This document shows, piece after piece, positions 23,280-35,005 of a stretch of 64,000 bases of DNA. The notes below the pieces were generated by a model, which was given only the letters and a program-made list of their open reading frames with translations, made no database searches and was not told the DNA's origin. The position numbers and the translations under genes are program-made. This DNA comes from Miscanthus floridulus (lineage: Eukaryota; Streptophyta; Magnoliopsida; Poales; Poaceae): positions 105,965,611 through 106,029,610 of the forward strand of contig NC_089595.1 in the NCBI RefSeq assembly GCF_019320115.1, given 5' to 3'. Positions within the stretch are counted from its first letter, which is position 1, and each line of letters begins with the position of its first letter.

Positions 23280-24446
23280 ATGTCTTCAAGAAATAGGAGG
23301 TTTGAATCTGGTCATGAAAAACGTAAGAAGACACAGAGATTAGAAGCAACAGCTCAAACTCAAAGGGGTGCTCTTGATAGATATGTTTTGAAAGATTCTC
23401 AGTTTACTTCTCAAAATCAAACCCCTGATGCTAATGTTGGCGAGGGTCATGCTGATGATGGTAGAAACACAGTAGAAGTTGGGGCAGAAATTAACAGTGA
23501 AGGTATTGGACACGTTGATGAAGCACATGCTAGAACTGAAAGTAACAATGACAACAATAGTTCTTTCCAGCCTGACATATATGATCCAAGATATTGGAAT
23601 TCACTTGATTCTAAAATGATTGATACATTGCTGCAGAAGGGTCCTATAAGATATTTATCAATTCTTAAAGGTCCCAAAGATAGATTTTCTAGAAGATTTT
23701 CTGCAACATTTTATACTAGAGTTCTCGCAAATGGTGAAACTTGTGATAGAGAATGGCTTGTATATTGCAAACCTCTAGATAGAGTATTTTGTTTTTGTTG
23801 CAAATTATTGAGAAAGGGGCATGCAAAAAGACAGTTGGCAAATGATGGGTTCAGTGATTGGAATCATTTTGGCACTAGACTTAAAGAGCATGAAACTAGT
23901 GCAGAGCATGTCTCAAATATGGCTTCTTGGTATGAGTTGCGCGTCAGGTTGCAGAATGATCAAACAATTGACAGCGTTGCTCAAAGAGAAATCTAAAAGG
24001 AAAGGGGGCATTGGAGAAAAGTTTTGTACAGAATTATCTTGATTGTAAAATTTCTTGCATCACATAATCTAGCATTCCGTGGCAGTAATAGCAAGTTATA
24101 CCAAGATAGCAATGGAAATTTCTTAGGAATGGTTCAATTGCTTGCTGAATTTGACCCTGTTATCCAAGAGCATGTTCGGCGCATCACCAATGATGAAATT
24201 CATAAGCACTATCTTGGTCATGGCATCTGGAACGAGTTAATAAATTTGCTCGCTGATGCAATTAGGAGTGAAATCATTAGAAAGGTAAAACAAGCAAAGT
24301 ACTTCTCGGTTATACTTGATTGCACTCCTGATGCAAGCCATCAGAAATAAATATCTTTGATCATAAGGTATGTTGATATGTCCTCAGATTCTGTTTGTGT
24401 TGAAGAATCCTTTTTAGGATTTTTGGAGGTAAATGATACTAGTGGA
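23280..24446 (+). pseudogene. hAT-family transposase, TTF-type zinc finger / DUF4371 (ZMYM1-like), truncated
   Basis: One reading frame runs from ATG 23280 (MSSRNRRFESG) for about 390 codons. It includes a PDIYDPRYWNSLD block, the TTF-type zinc-finger region (WLVYCKPLDRVFCFCCKLL ... HETSAEHV) and the start of the DUF4371 region (FLASHNLAFRG ... YFSVILDCTPDASHQ ... RYVDMSSDSVCVEESFLGF). Two nonsense codons interrupt it, TAA at 23994-23996 and TAA at 24348-24350; family comparison suggests both were CAA. Similarity ends abruptly near 24446, so the catalytic half and hAT dimerisation domain are missing. No terminal repeats recognised. Confidence 0.82.
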
Positions 24447-25458
24447 CGATATGTCCTCGAATTCGAGGACGGACACATCGCCTCCTCTGAATCCTGACCA
24501 AAGACGCTACATGCATTTCCACGATCGAGGCCCAAGAACACGTGCGACAACGCAAGAATTACCAGGGCGCAGGCAGAGCGATGGCGGTCCGGTTCCGGTC
24601 GCGAGCGATCGACGTCGATCTCTGCCGGCCGGCCGGATCGAGGAAACTGGACGAGGAGGGTTCGTCTCTCGTTCGAGGAGAACAGGTTCGTCACGCGGTC
24701 CCGTCCCGTTCCGTCCCTATCCCGGGGGCTTGGCGCTTGAATGGCGGAAACTCCCCGCGCGCCGCCACGTCGGGCGTGGATCTCAACCGTCCAGTGAGCT
24801 ATCACGCAAGCCGAGCGTTGGCAGCAAAACTTGGCTCAAAGATATATTTAGGCTTAATTATTAATGCTGTTGGTCAGGACGATGTTTTTTGCATGCTGAG
24901 TTTATAACATATGCATGGCTTCACGGGGAAAATAGTTGGAGATGCAAGTATCCGTTTTTTTTTCCTACGCATCTCTCGGGAGAAGCTGTGCAGAAAAGTC
25001 GCACTCTGTCAGGTCTAGCTGTGACACGTTTTTGCTCAAAGGAAAAATAAAATTAGGAGTAGGTTATTTAACAAAGTCTCTCTCTATCTCTACTCTACCG
25101 AATATTAAAAAGAGAAGCGTTTGTTCCTAGTCATTTTTTTATTCCTAAAATATGTAGGTTTATTATTAAAGTCTATATCTCTATCTCTTCTCTACCGAAT
25201 ATTAAATGTGAAGCGTTTGTTTCTAGTTGTTTTTTATTCCTAAAATACCCCCTCCTTCATCTGTTGCTTTGGTGCTCATATGTTTGACCGTTTGCAGTCC
25301 CACAGCAGTCGGGTTCGACCGTCTGAAGTTTGGTTTCCTTTTTTTTTCTTTGGCTCCTGTTGACAACCAAAATATCACCAGGAGTTGAAGATGAAATAAG
25401 AAAATCACACGCAAAGATCAAAAGAGGTTGATACTTAGCATGGTCGATGCAATTGCAA
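24447..25458. other. Non-coding DNA with a short tandem duplication
   Basis: No gene supported. 24540-24790 is GC-rich. About 25070-25155 and 25165-25250 are a diverged tandem pair sharing CTCTACCGAATATTAAA, GAAGCGTTTGTT and TTATTCCTAAAATA. Confidence 0.5.
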
Positions 25459-25697
25459 ACTTACCTGAAATAGGCAAGGAATCTACTTGAATTAACTAGA
25501 GAATCTCTAACAGACTTACCTAGGCCAAGAAATCTACTTGAATTAACTAGAGAATCTCTAACAGACTTACCTTGCCCTATTTCAAGTAGATTCTAGAAGT
25601 GGTTTTACAGACTTACCTTGGCCTATTTCAAGTAGATTCTAGAAGTAGTTTTACCAAACTGTTAGAGATTCTCTAGTTAATTCAAGTAGATTCCAGA
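25459..25697. repeat. Compound direct/inverted repeat cluster
   Basis: AATCTACTTGAATTAACTAG with AGAATCTCTAACAG occurs twice in tandem (about 51-bp period, 25459-25566). It then occurs once inverted at 25659-25693. Between them lie two more inverted copies of the AATCTACTTGAAATAGG half. The whole can fold into alternative hairpins. Confidence 0.8.
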
Positions 25698-25739
25698 AGG
25701 AGTCCGGTAATGGGGTTAGGGACGATAGACTCAACCAGC

Positions 25740-25832
25740 CTGTTCGTTTGATGGTTTCAGCTAAGGCTTATCAATCAGCTAATAGCGTTTTTTTCTCACA
25801 ACAAACCAACACCAGTCGGACTTATCAACCCA
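25740..25832. mobile_element. Small MITE-like element
   Basis: Contains GTTCGTTTGATGGTTTCAGC, GGCTTATCAATCAGC and a TTTTTTTCTCACAACAAACC core typical of abundant grass MITEs. Boundaries are approximate. It abuts the left end of LTR D. Confidence 0.4.
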
Positions 25833-26500
25833 GAAGAATCCTCCACACAATGGTACTTGTCAAGCATCACCTGCAACAGGGGTAAATAAACTCTGAGTAC
25901 ATAATGTACTCGGAAGACTTATCCGACTAGTGAAAATAATTTTCCGACTCCAAGGAATATGATAAGCTCTATGGTTTGCTGGTTTCTTTTGGCAGAAAGC
26001 AATACTAATAGTGAGTTCTTATTTATGTTATTATTATCAGCCGTATTAAGTTATTATTTATCCAGTCTATATAAGCACTTGCTCTACTTTCAAGCAAGAG
26101 TTGAGCAATCAGTTCCATTTTATCATCTTTCATCTTTCAGTTCTTACTACGATGCTAGAGTTAAGACAAGTCGTACCGACTCGGCGACGATTCGTGAACC
26201 AATGTGCCCAGCCGGGTGCCCTGAAAACACACGCTCCGCTTGTACCCCAAACACAAGCAGAACGAACCCATCACCCTCCTGTCCTAGGTGTCCAGGTCTC
26301 CGTCCAAACTTGGACTCCAAGCCCCCACTCCTGAGTCCCGAACTCAGTGCGGTGCAAGGACCTCCACCATCCCCGCCTCCAATTAGTCGGTCCGGAAAGA
26401 GTCAGATCTATGACAAGAGAGCAATAAGTCTTTCCTGCGCTCATACCTAAGTATGCGCTCGGGACAATAGATATGTGACTTGCCTAGCGTCCATTGCAAC
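25833..26500 (-). mobile_element. Gypsy-type LTR D, left part
   Basis: The segment resembles the LTR end of a grass Gypsy element (CTCTGAGTACATAATGTACTCG and ATATAAGCACTTGCTCTACT words). The inserted Sirevirus A separates it from the rest at 51178-54587; the pentamer GCAAC at 26496-26500 is the target-site copy. The outer boundary on this side is unclear, because I find no TGTAACACC-type terminus near 25830. Confidence 0.5.
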
Positions 26501-28060
26501 TGAAAGGATCAAGATGCCCAAGAGGGGGGGTGAATTGGGCTAATTCTAAATTTTCTTGCAATAATCAAATCCTACGGATAGCCCAATTAACCCCTTATGC
26601 CTAGAAAAATGTTTCTATCAAATTAACGCACAAAAGACTTGCAACCTATGTTCTAAACTTACTCTAGCATGGCAATTCTATGAATATAAAGACAAGTATT
26701 GAATTGCTCAAAGTAAATAGTTAAAGTAAATGCTCAAAGTAAATGGAGAGAGGAACGCGGCGATGTTTTGCCGAGGTATCGGAGAGTCGCCACTCCCCAC
26801 TAGTCCTCGTTGGAGCACCCACGCAAGGGTGTAGCTCCCCCTTGATCCGCACAAGGATCAAGTGCTCTCTACGGGTAGATTCTTCGACACTCCGTCACGG
26901 TGAATCACCCAAAACCGCTCACAACTTGAGTTGGGTCACCCACAAGCTCCGCCGGGTAAACACCAAGCTCCCAATCACCACCAAGCTGTCTAGGTGATGG
27001 CGATCACCAAGAGTAATAAGCACGAACTCTCACTTGACCATGCGAAGCCTAATGAGAAGATGGATACACACTTGTCTACTCTTGATTCACTAATGAGGTT
27101 TCACTCTTGGATTCTCAAATCACAAACACCTCACTAGGACCTTGCTCTTCTTGGCACTCACAAATGTGTTTCTCAGCTGTTGGAATGAGCAAAAGTGACT
27201 CCACACACGAGTGGAGCTTCTATTTATAAGGCAGCCTGAAAAACGAACCGTTATGAGCTTCTACGTGTTGACCGGACGCTCCGGTCAGTTCAACCCGCGG
27301 ACCAGTAAAAATGTATTGATCGGACACTGGCAGGGTCTGGTCAGCACTGATCGGACATGTCCGGTCGCATAAAACCCTTACTGGAACCTTACTAGAGTCG
27401 ACCGGATGCTGAACCCTCAGGGTCCGGTCAGTACTGACCGGACGCGTTCGGTCACTGATTCCCTTTCCTGGAACCTTACTGGAGTCGATCGGACGCTGCC
27501 TTTCAGCGTTCGATCACTTGACCTCTCTAGCGTCTGGTCGCACCGAACGCAGACATCTGATCAAATGAACTGACCGGACCCTGCGGCCAGCGTCCGGTCG
27601 CACCAGGGCCAGCGTCCGGTCAGCATTTGACCCTCCATTCACTTCCAACTCTCGATCATATGTGAATGAAGTTTGCTCCAAAGGATCTTAGGCATTCATA
27701 GGAGCTACCTAGAGCTAGTTTTAATAAGTGTGCACCACACCTAACTCACTAGACTTAACTAGGTCAAGCTACCCGTCTATACCCCCCTTAATAGTACGAC
27801 CAAAGAAAAAACAAAGTCCTAAACTACTCTAAGTGTCTCTCCAACTCCAATCGACACTTAGAACTAGTCATCCTTAACCTTGTCGTCCATCCTTTGAAAA
27901 CCGAAACGATTTCCATCGTAGGGGCATGACAACTTTGATTGCCCGATTGATCTCCATTACCATGACCTAACTTAATTGCATCTGCAAAACACACGTTAGT
28001 CATAGTAGTCTTGTATTGTCATTAATCACCGAAACCCAACTAGGGGCCTAGATGCTTTTA
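26501..28060 (-). repeat. Sirevirus A 3' LTR
   Basis: 1560 bp. On the plus strand it starts TGAAAGGATCAAGATGCCC and ends GGCCTAGATGCTTTTA, a mutated CA end. The TATA box TATAAATAG lies on the minus strand at about 27220-27228. At 27274-27640 there is a cluster of GACCGGACGC...GCGTCCGGTC inverted words. Confidence 0.92.
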
Positions 28061-28075
28061 ATCTCCCCCTTTTTG
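28061..28075 (-). promoter_or_regulatory. Sirevirus A polypurine tract
   Basis: The minus strand reads AAAAAGGGGGAGAT directly before the 3' LTR: the plus-strand priming site for reverse transcription. Further CTCCCCCT copies at about 28481-28537 are PPT-like repeats, as known in Sireviruses. Confidence 0.88.
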
Positions 28076-28719
28076 GTGATTGATGACAATACCACCTCGA
28101 GTATGTGAAAGAGTGAGGTTTTTGACGGGCTTAGTTCATATAAGCTTTTGTCGGTAAGAACAAAAGTGTTAGTCAAGCTTATATGACCCAAGCCAACACA
28201 ATGTACTCAAAGAATATGAATTAAGCATGAGTACGAGTAACAAAGCTCATTTGCATCGGAGTAAAACTACGGAAGCAAAGGCAAATGAGCATAACACAAG
28301 TGATATGACACATAAATAATGTAAAGTAGAGAGCACACATGTCATATATCATAATCATGTAGATAGCACTATCATATAGATATAATAATATGCATGAAAG
28401 TAATCACACGAATGCATAAATAAGTGTATCTCACAAATAAAACTCCAAATGTATATAATAAGTTAATACTATATAACTAGCTCCCCCTAGATCACGCTCC
28501 CCCTGAGTCTACATACTCGAACCCTCTCCCCCTTTGGCGTCAAACACCAAAACCTAAGGGTCGGTCAGCAGGGCTGTAGTGTGAGTCGGGCGCTGAAGTA
28601 CGTGGGGCAAGCTAGAACTGGGCACCATCATCATCTGACCCTAAGCTCTATACTGATTAACCCTCTGTGGCAGGAAGTGTCGCTGAAGCGGTCTGTGTCT
28701 GAGCTAGGACAGGTGCTGC

Positions 28720-31018
28720 CTATGAAGCTGCTGGTACATCTGTAGGATCTGATGATGCGACTGAGCTAGGAAGCCTCTGAGTAGTCACTGCGACTGGGGC
28801 TGCTGTAGAAGGACCGGCGGCATATATATGAGGTGGTGTAGGCATGCCGGTCAGCTCGCTGAAAGATGCTCCAAGACTCCTGGAGACTGACGTGTTAGGC
28901 ACAAATAGCGAGGGTGACTACTCTGGTGAGAAGCCCGTGTGATATGGAGTGAACTGCGGGGCAACCATCGGTGAGGACAACCACTGGGACACCTGAACTG
29001 TAGGTGAAGCAAACTGAGCTGGAGGCTATCCCTAACTCTGAAGCCCGTTGGGCTGTATAGCTGGAGTCGTCGTGGTGGAGGCAGGCTGAGCAAGCTGGGG
29101 CGAAGACTGTGGCAGTGGGGCCCCAAGTGCTGTCACGACATGCTGCATAAAGCCCATAAGCTGCTGCTGCATGAGTATCTGTTGGTGATGCATCTGCTGC
29201 TGCTGCTGCTGGAGAAGCTGCTGCTGCCTCTAGAACTCGTCCTAACGAGCCTGGAACTGTGCGAAGTTGGCAGCGGTCTCCTATGCCTATCGTGACTGGT
29301 CCTGCTGCATCCGCTCAAGAATAGCTATCAATGCGGGGTCCGTCTGCGGTGCTGGTGGAGCTGAGCTAGAACTATCGGCCTCTACATCATGTCTGCGTGG
29401 AGGCATCTGAGGAATCGGCAGATAGTCATCATCCGAGCTATCACTGGACTCAGTCATCTCCTGCTGTGCCTCAAGCTACTCCTCCTCTATAGTGGCGATG
29501 CCTCTAATGATCTCATCCTGCTGAGCTGCTGACTCGGGAACATCTGGATGACGGCTGGGCCGAGCTGGTGCCTATGGAGTGCTGTGCCTAATCCTCTATG
29601 CCATGTTGTATGCTAGAAACTCTGTGGTGGCAGCCCTGTACTCGGCAACTAACTCAAGAGTCCTGACCTGCACACACTTGAGCATCAAGAATGTGACCCA
29701 ATGTGCATAAGGAAGCTATCGGCGACCCTTGAAACCCTCAGCAATAGTATCATCCATCTCTGATAGAAGGAGGTCCCAAATGTCGAATACGGTCTGCTAC
29801 ATCAGGGCATTAAGAAGCTAGAGCTATAAGCAAGTCAGGCCCTCCCTATATCCTAACCTAGGAAGCAGTGTCCTCCTGATAATGGCCTCTAGCACTCTCG
29901 CTGTAGGAGTCAAGTCACTGGGGTTCCTGCTCGACCCCTCACCAAAGGGCTCCTTGAAGTAATGTCGCACTAAATCTGTAGGGGGCACCAACCCTCCATG
30001 AGGATGCCTGGGAGGCTCCGCTATCCATAGCATACCTCATGCAGCTTGACAGGCTGATCCTATAGCTGCAGTATCTCCCGGGCCCTGGAGCTCATCACCC
30101 GGTAATCTCTGCCGTTGAATGCAAAATGAATGAAGTTGTGATGCGGATCAACATGGAGTGAAGCATAGAACTGCCGGACCCAAGATGGTACATATACTCC
30201 TGTCTGGCCAATCAGATCTGCAAGCCCTGGTAAATATGACAAGTAGGGGCGGATGTGCTCTCCAGCTGCTGCCACAATAGACTCCAAACTGTAGACCCTC
30301 TGTGATCTGAATACTGCCCTACTGTTGATATAGGCATTGTAGAAGTCCTCCTAGAGCGATGTATAGAACCCCTCAGCTGCTCTCTCATCCCTCCTCGGAG
30401 GGAACCACACGTCGAACTCAACAAAGCGCAGCTAGTGAACCTGCCTGGCTGTAGCAGCCCTCAAGTCGAGGTGTACCACTAGAGGCGGACACTATGGTCT
30501 GGGCAGAGGGCATGACCCCCTACGCTGTGTAGCTAGCCTCGGTGGACTGTAGCATTGGTACGAACTGAGCGGCGTAGCTGGGGTGCCGGCTCAGTCTCCT
30601 TGGTCTGCTGACTCTCCCAAGTCTCCTAGGCTGGCTGAGGCTCTGCTGGTGGGGGCTGCTGCTGTGCCTCCTACTGGGACTCCCCCTGACGCTAAGGCTC
30701 CTTAATGGTTAGACAACGTCCTACCATCATGATAGTCCCAGGTGGACTACCATGAAGTCGCTCAATCTCCCTCAGTTTGTCCTGCGCATCTGGTGCCAGC
30801 TGATCTGCTATGACGATTCCACTGTGGGCATCGCCTCTCTCGGCACGCTCTGTGGCCTCTGTAACAGCTGCTACTCTCGCTGTCTCTGTGTCGAGGTACT
30901 TGCGCTTCTTGGATGTCACCTGCTTGGTTGACTTGCCCTTCGATCCTGCAGGCTGGCGAGGCGGGGGCCTCCAATCATCATCACCTGGGCCACCACCAAC
31001 GTTCTTGGTGCGAGCCAT
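28720..31018 (-). pseudogene. Sirevirus A third ORF (plant transposon protein type), decayed
   Basis: Begins MARTKNVGGG at 31018 and reads through a basic/Ala-rich N-terminus. A central region (VRQFYASLHVDPHHNFIHFAFNGRDYRV at about 30060-30190, in pieces) parallels FYATLFVEEDERRMHWMLEG in B's third ORF. After it come a Gln-rich tract (about 29160-29240) and a Pro-rich tail. Many in-frame stops occur. At 29225-29300 four TAG codons stand where the Gln-rich context predicts CAG. It occupies the 'env-like' position of Sireviruses but shows no membrane or signal segment; the likely domain is 'putative plant transposon protein'. Confidence 0.7.
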
Positions 31019-31834
31019 TTGATCTGACAAGAGGGTGAACTGCTGCTGATGAAGATCAGCAGACAAACTGACACTCCTGAGGCTTGGCCTCGATCCTTAC
31101 TCGTGAGCTTGGCTCCGAGTTGACTACCAACTGCCACAAGAACCACAACGGAACCGACTCGCTGCATGATAGAATAGATGGATATATGAATAAATACAAT
31201 ATATCTAATAGATGCGAAAACCTAGGAAGCAAGCGATGTAGGTACGAAATTGAGACGACGGGCAAGCTACCTAACAAAACAGCGATCCGAGAAAAGGAAA
31301 GGCGACACACGGGGGAACCCTCGGAACTGGTAGGGACTAGGGTTACGAGGAACAACGATGAACTGGTGGCCCTAGAATTTTTGAAATCAGCGCATTGTAT
31401 TGCAATTTGATCTAAGCAAATCGAAATTGAAACAAGGAACTAGCCTTACCGAGAGGAGGTAGGCCTAGGGCACTGGAATCGACTTTGAATGATGCTTGGT
31501 GCCAGAGGAACCGACGATGGCGCTGTCACGGAGAGCCGCACGGATCAGACATGCGCACGAACTAGGGTTGGCGCGGCACAGGGGCGAGCGTAGGCAGGGC
31601 AGGGTAGGCGTGGTGGCGTGCGAAGCGAGCGCAAGGTGGTCGGCTCGGGGCTGCGGCGGCACGGCGAGTTACGGCGGCGTGGCAAGCTTGGGCGCGGAGG
31701 CTTGGGCGCGGGAGCGGCGGCGCTGGCTAGGGCTCGGGGGCTTGGTCACGGTGGGATATGGGAAAAGGGTATGGCGGTTCGGTTAAATAGTTCCCCCAAA
31801 CGCGATAGATAAGGAAACAGAGAAAAGAGTCCTG

Positions 31835-32115
31835 AAGCCACGCGAGATCCACTGACCGGACGCTCCGGTGGTAGCGACCGGACGCTACCACCCAGCGTCC
31901 GGTCGATTCCAGTGAGGTCCAATTCCTCTGGAATTGGGACCGGACACGTCCGGTGGTCCATGACTAGACGCAGGCAGGGTCTGGTCAGTACAGCCTGTTT
32001 CTTCACCAAACGACCGGACGCTGGAACCCCTTCTGACCGGACGCACAAACGCAGCGTCCGGTCACTCCTTCACCAGCAGTTCACCTCCTGTGAACTGATC
32101 GGACACTGGATAGCA
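31835..32115. repeat. Internal GACCGGACGC palindromic words of Sirevirus A
   Basis: The same inverted word family as in A's LTRs (GACCGGACGCT ... AGCGTCCGGTC and CCGGACACGTCCGG) is clustered between pol and the third ORF. Palindromes in A are therefore not restricted to the LTR. Confidence 0.85.
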
Positions 32116-32525
32116 GCATCCGATGCAGCGTCCAGTGCATCTTTTCTAGCAAATCTTCAAACTTCCTTCGCGCTGCCTGTTCCCAATCAAGTCCCAACTC
32201 GAATAAGATCCAAATAAACACCAATTGGGACTGATGTGAGTGACCTCTCTCAAACCCTCATATTTTTCAAAATATTTTGCCTTAGGCTATAATTCTTTTT
32301 AAGAAAATAGGCAACAAGAGGGCAAATGGAACAAAACGACAAAAACAACATTCATGCATATGCAATACTTGTAAGTAAATCTAGTTGCTTGTCAAGTTTG
32401 ATCCAAGGTTAAGCTTCTTCACATGCTTTTCGGCGGTTATCTTAACCATGTTAGACAAGCCCTATATGCATTGCCACAAATTAAGCATGTTGTATATTAC
32501 AATGAATGCAAGGGACAACACAAGC

Positions 32526-35000
32526 TTAGTTTTTAGTGAAGTTACTAAAATCAAGTACATTGAGCTCATTCCGCAATCTACAAAAAGTAGCCTCATCTAG
32601 CGGTTTAGTGAAGATATCCGCTAATTGATCTTCGGATCTTACACCTTCTAGTGATATATCATTTTTAGCAACATGATCTCTTAGAAAGTGATGGCGGATA
32701 TCTATGTGCTTGGTGCGAGAGTGTTGAACCAGATTATTTGTAAGTTTTATGGCACTTTCATTGTCGCACAAAAGAGGTACCTTCTCTAGAACTACTCCAT
32801 AGTCTAGCAAAGTTTGTTTCATATATAATATTTGTGCACAACAAGCACAGGCGGCAATGTATTCCGCTTCGGCGGTGGATAAAGCCACACTATTTTGTTT
32901 CTTGGAGGACCAAGACACAAGTGATCTACCAAGCAAATGGCACCCTCCAGATGTGCTCTTTCTATCAACTTTGCATCCGACATAATCCAAATCGGAATAG
33001 CCAATTAATTCAAATAAAGCTCCTTTGGGATACCAAAGGTCAATGCTTGGTGTGTGCTTAAGATACCTAAGGATTCTTTTTACGACAATTAAATGTGTTT
33101 CCTTAGGACTAGCTTGAAATCTAGCACACATACACACACTAAACATGATGTCGGGCCTAGATGCGGTTAAATATAACAAGCTACCAATCATAGAACGGTA
33201 GAGAGTTTGATCAACCGGGTTACCTCCCTCATCTAGGTCGAGATGTCCATTTGTAGGCATTGGTGTCTTGATTGGCTTACATTCATCCATCTTGAATCTC
33301 TTGAGAAGATCTTTTGTATATTTCTCTTGAGAGATGAAGATGCCTTTTTTCATTTGCTTGACTTGAAAACTAAGAAAGAATGTAAGCTCACCAATCATTG
33401 ACATCTCGAACTCCTTCGACATCAATTCACCAAATTCTTTGCATGAGTCTTCATTTGATGATCCAAAGATAATATCATCAACATATACTTGACAAATGAA
33501 GATATGTCCATCAAGCTTCTTGGTGAATAGTGTGGTGTCAACCTTCCCAATGATGAAGCCCTTTTCAATGAGGAAGTCCTAAAGGCGCTCATACCAAGCT
33601 CTTGGGGCTTGTTTAAGCCCATATAGTGCCTTGGACAATCTATAAACATGATTAGGATATCTAGGGTCTTCAAACCCGGGAGGTTAATCAACATAGACTA
33701 GTTCATTAATAAAGCCATTTAAAAATGCACTTTTCACATCCATTTGATATAGTTTCATTTCATGATGTGATGCATATGCAAGAAGGATACGGATGGCTTC
33801 TAATCTTGCAACCGGTGTAAAGATCTCTCCAAAATCCAAACCTTCAACTTGAGAGAACCCCTTTGCTACTAGTCTAGCCTTGTTCCTCACAACAACACCT
33901 TGATCATCTTGCTTGTTGCGGAACACCCACTTTGTTCCAATGACTCTTGCACCTTTTGGTCGCTCTTCAAGAGTCCAAACTTCATTGCGAGTGAAGTTGT
34001 TCAACTCTTCATGCATGGCATTGATCCAATCCAGATCTTTAAGAGCTTCTTCTACTTTGGTAGGCTCATAGCAAGAGACAAAAGAGTGATGAGCAATAAA
34101 TGAAGTAAGTTTTTGAGATCGAGTCATTACACCCTTTGATGGACTCCCTATGATGAGATCTTGTGGATGATCTTGTAGGAGAGATGTATTTCTTCTATTG
34201 ACCACTTGAGGAGGAGGTTGTGGAGCATCAACATCTTGTGCTTGTACCACCATTTGCTCATGGGAGATATGAGTATCTTCATTTTCTACTCTCCCATCTT
34301 TTTCACCATCTTGTGGTAAACTTGATGAAGAAGATTGGTTAATGACTTGTACATCATCTTCATCATCTTTTGGCTTGATGTCTCCCACCGGAATATTCTT
34401 CATAGCCTCTCTCAACGGTTCATCACCTACATCATCAAGATTCTCATGTGCTCCTTGGAAGCCGTTAGATTCATCAAATTCCACATTATATGTTTCTTCA
34501 ACCAAGCCGGTGGCATGATTAAATACTCTATATGCTTTGGACTTCAATGAGTAACCAACAAGAAAACCTATATCACAACGTCTTTAAAACTTCCCTAGGT
34601 ATTGCCGCTTCTTGTAGATGTAGCATTTGCAACCAAACACCCTAAAGAATGAGACGTCCGGCTTCTTCCCATTGAGCAACTCATAAGGTGTCTTGCCAAG
34701 GAACTTTTGAAGGAATAAGCGGTTGGATGCAAAACATGCGGTGTTGATTGCTTCCGCCCATAGAGCTTCGGGGGTGTTGTACTCATCTAGCATTGTTCTT
34801 GCAAGAGTGATCAAAGTCCAGTTCTTCCTCTCAACTACACCATTTTGTTGAGGAGTATAAGTTGCGGAGACTTCATGTTTGATTCTAGCTTCAGCACAAT
34901 AAGCTTCTATGTTTGTGTTGTCAAACTCTTTGTCATTGTCACTTCTTATCTTCTTGAGCTTTACTTCAAATTTATTTTGAGCTCTCTTGGCAAACTTCTT
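32526..35000 (-). pseudogene. Sirevirus A pol, 3' part: integrase, reverse transcriptase, RNase H
   Basis: Integrase core DDE-region text (YTPQQNGVVERKN) lies at about 34800-34880 and the integrase C-terminal region at 34200-34560. RT carries [22 protein letters not shown] (about 33720-33750) and the YVDD box (about 33465-33490). RNase H carries VDRKSTSGGC and LSTAEAEYIAA (about 32850-32960) and ends at 32526. In-frame stops near 34584, 33684 and 33580 disable it. Two of them follow positions where the family has Gln (CAA to TAA type). B interrupts the integrase upstream. Confidence 0.9.
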
Positions 35001-35005
35001 GAAGT

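Noticed and set aside
28720..31018. Third ORF of Sirevirus A as an envelope gene
   Set aside because: No signal peptide, transmembrane or fusion-type segment is visible; it resembles the Gln-rich third protein of B.
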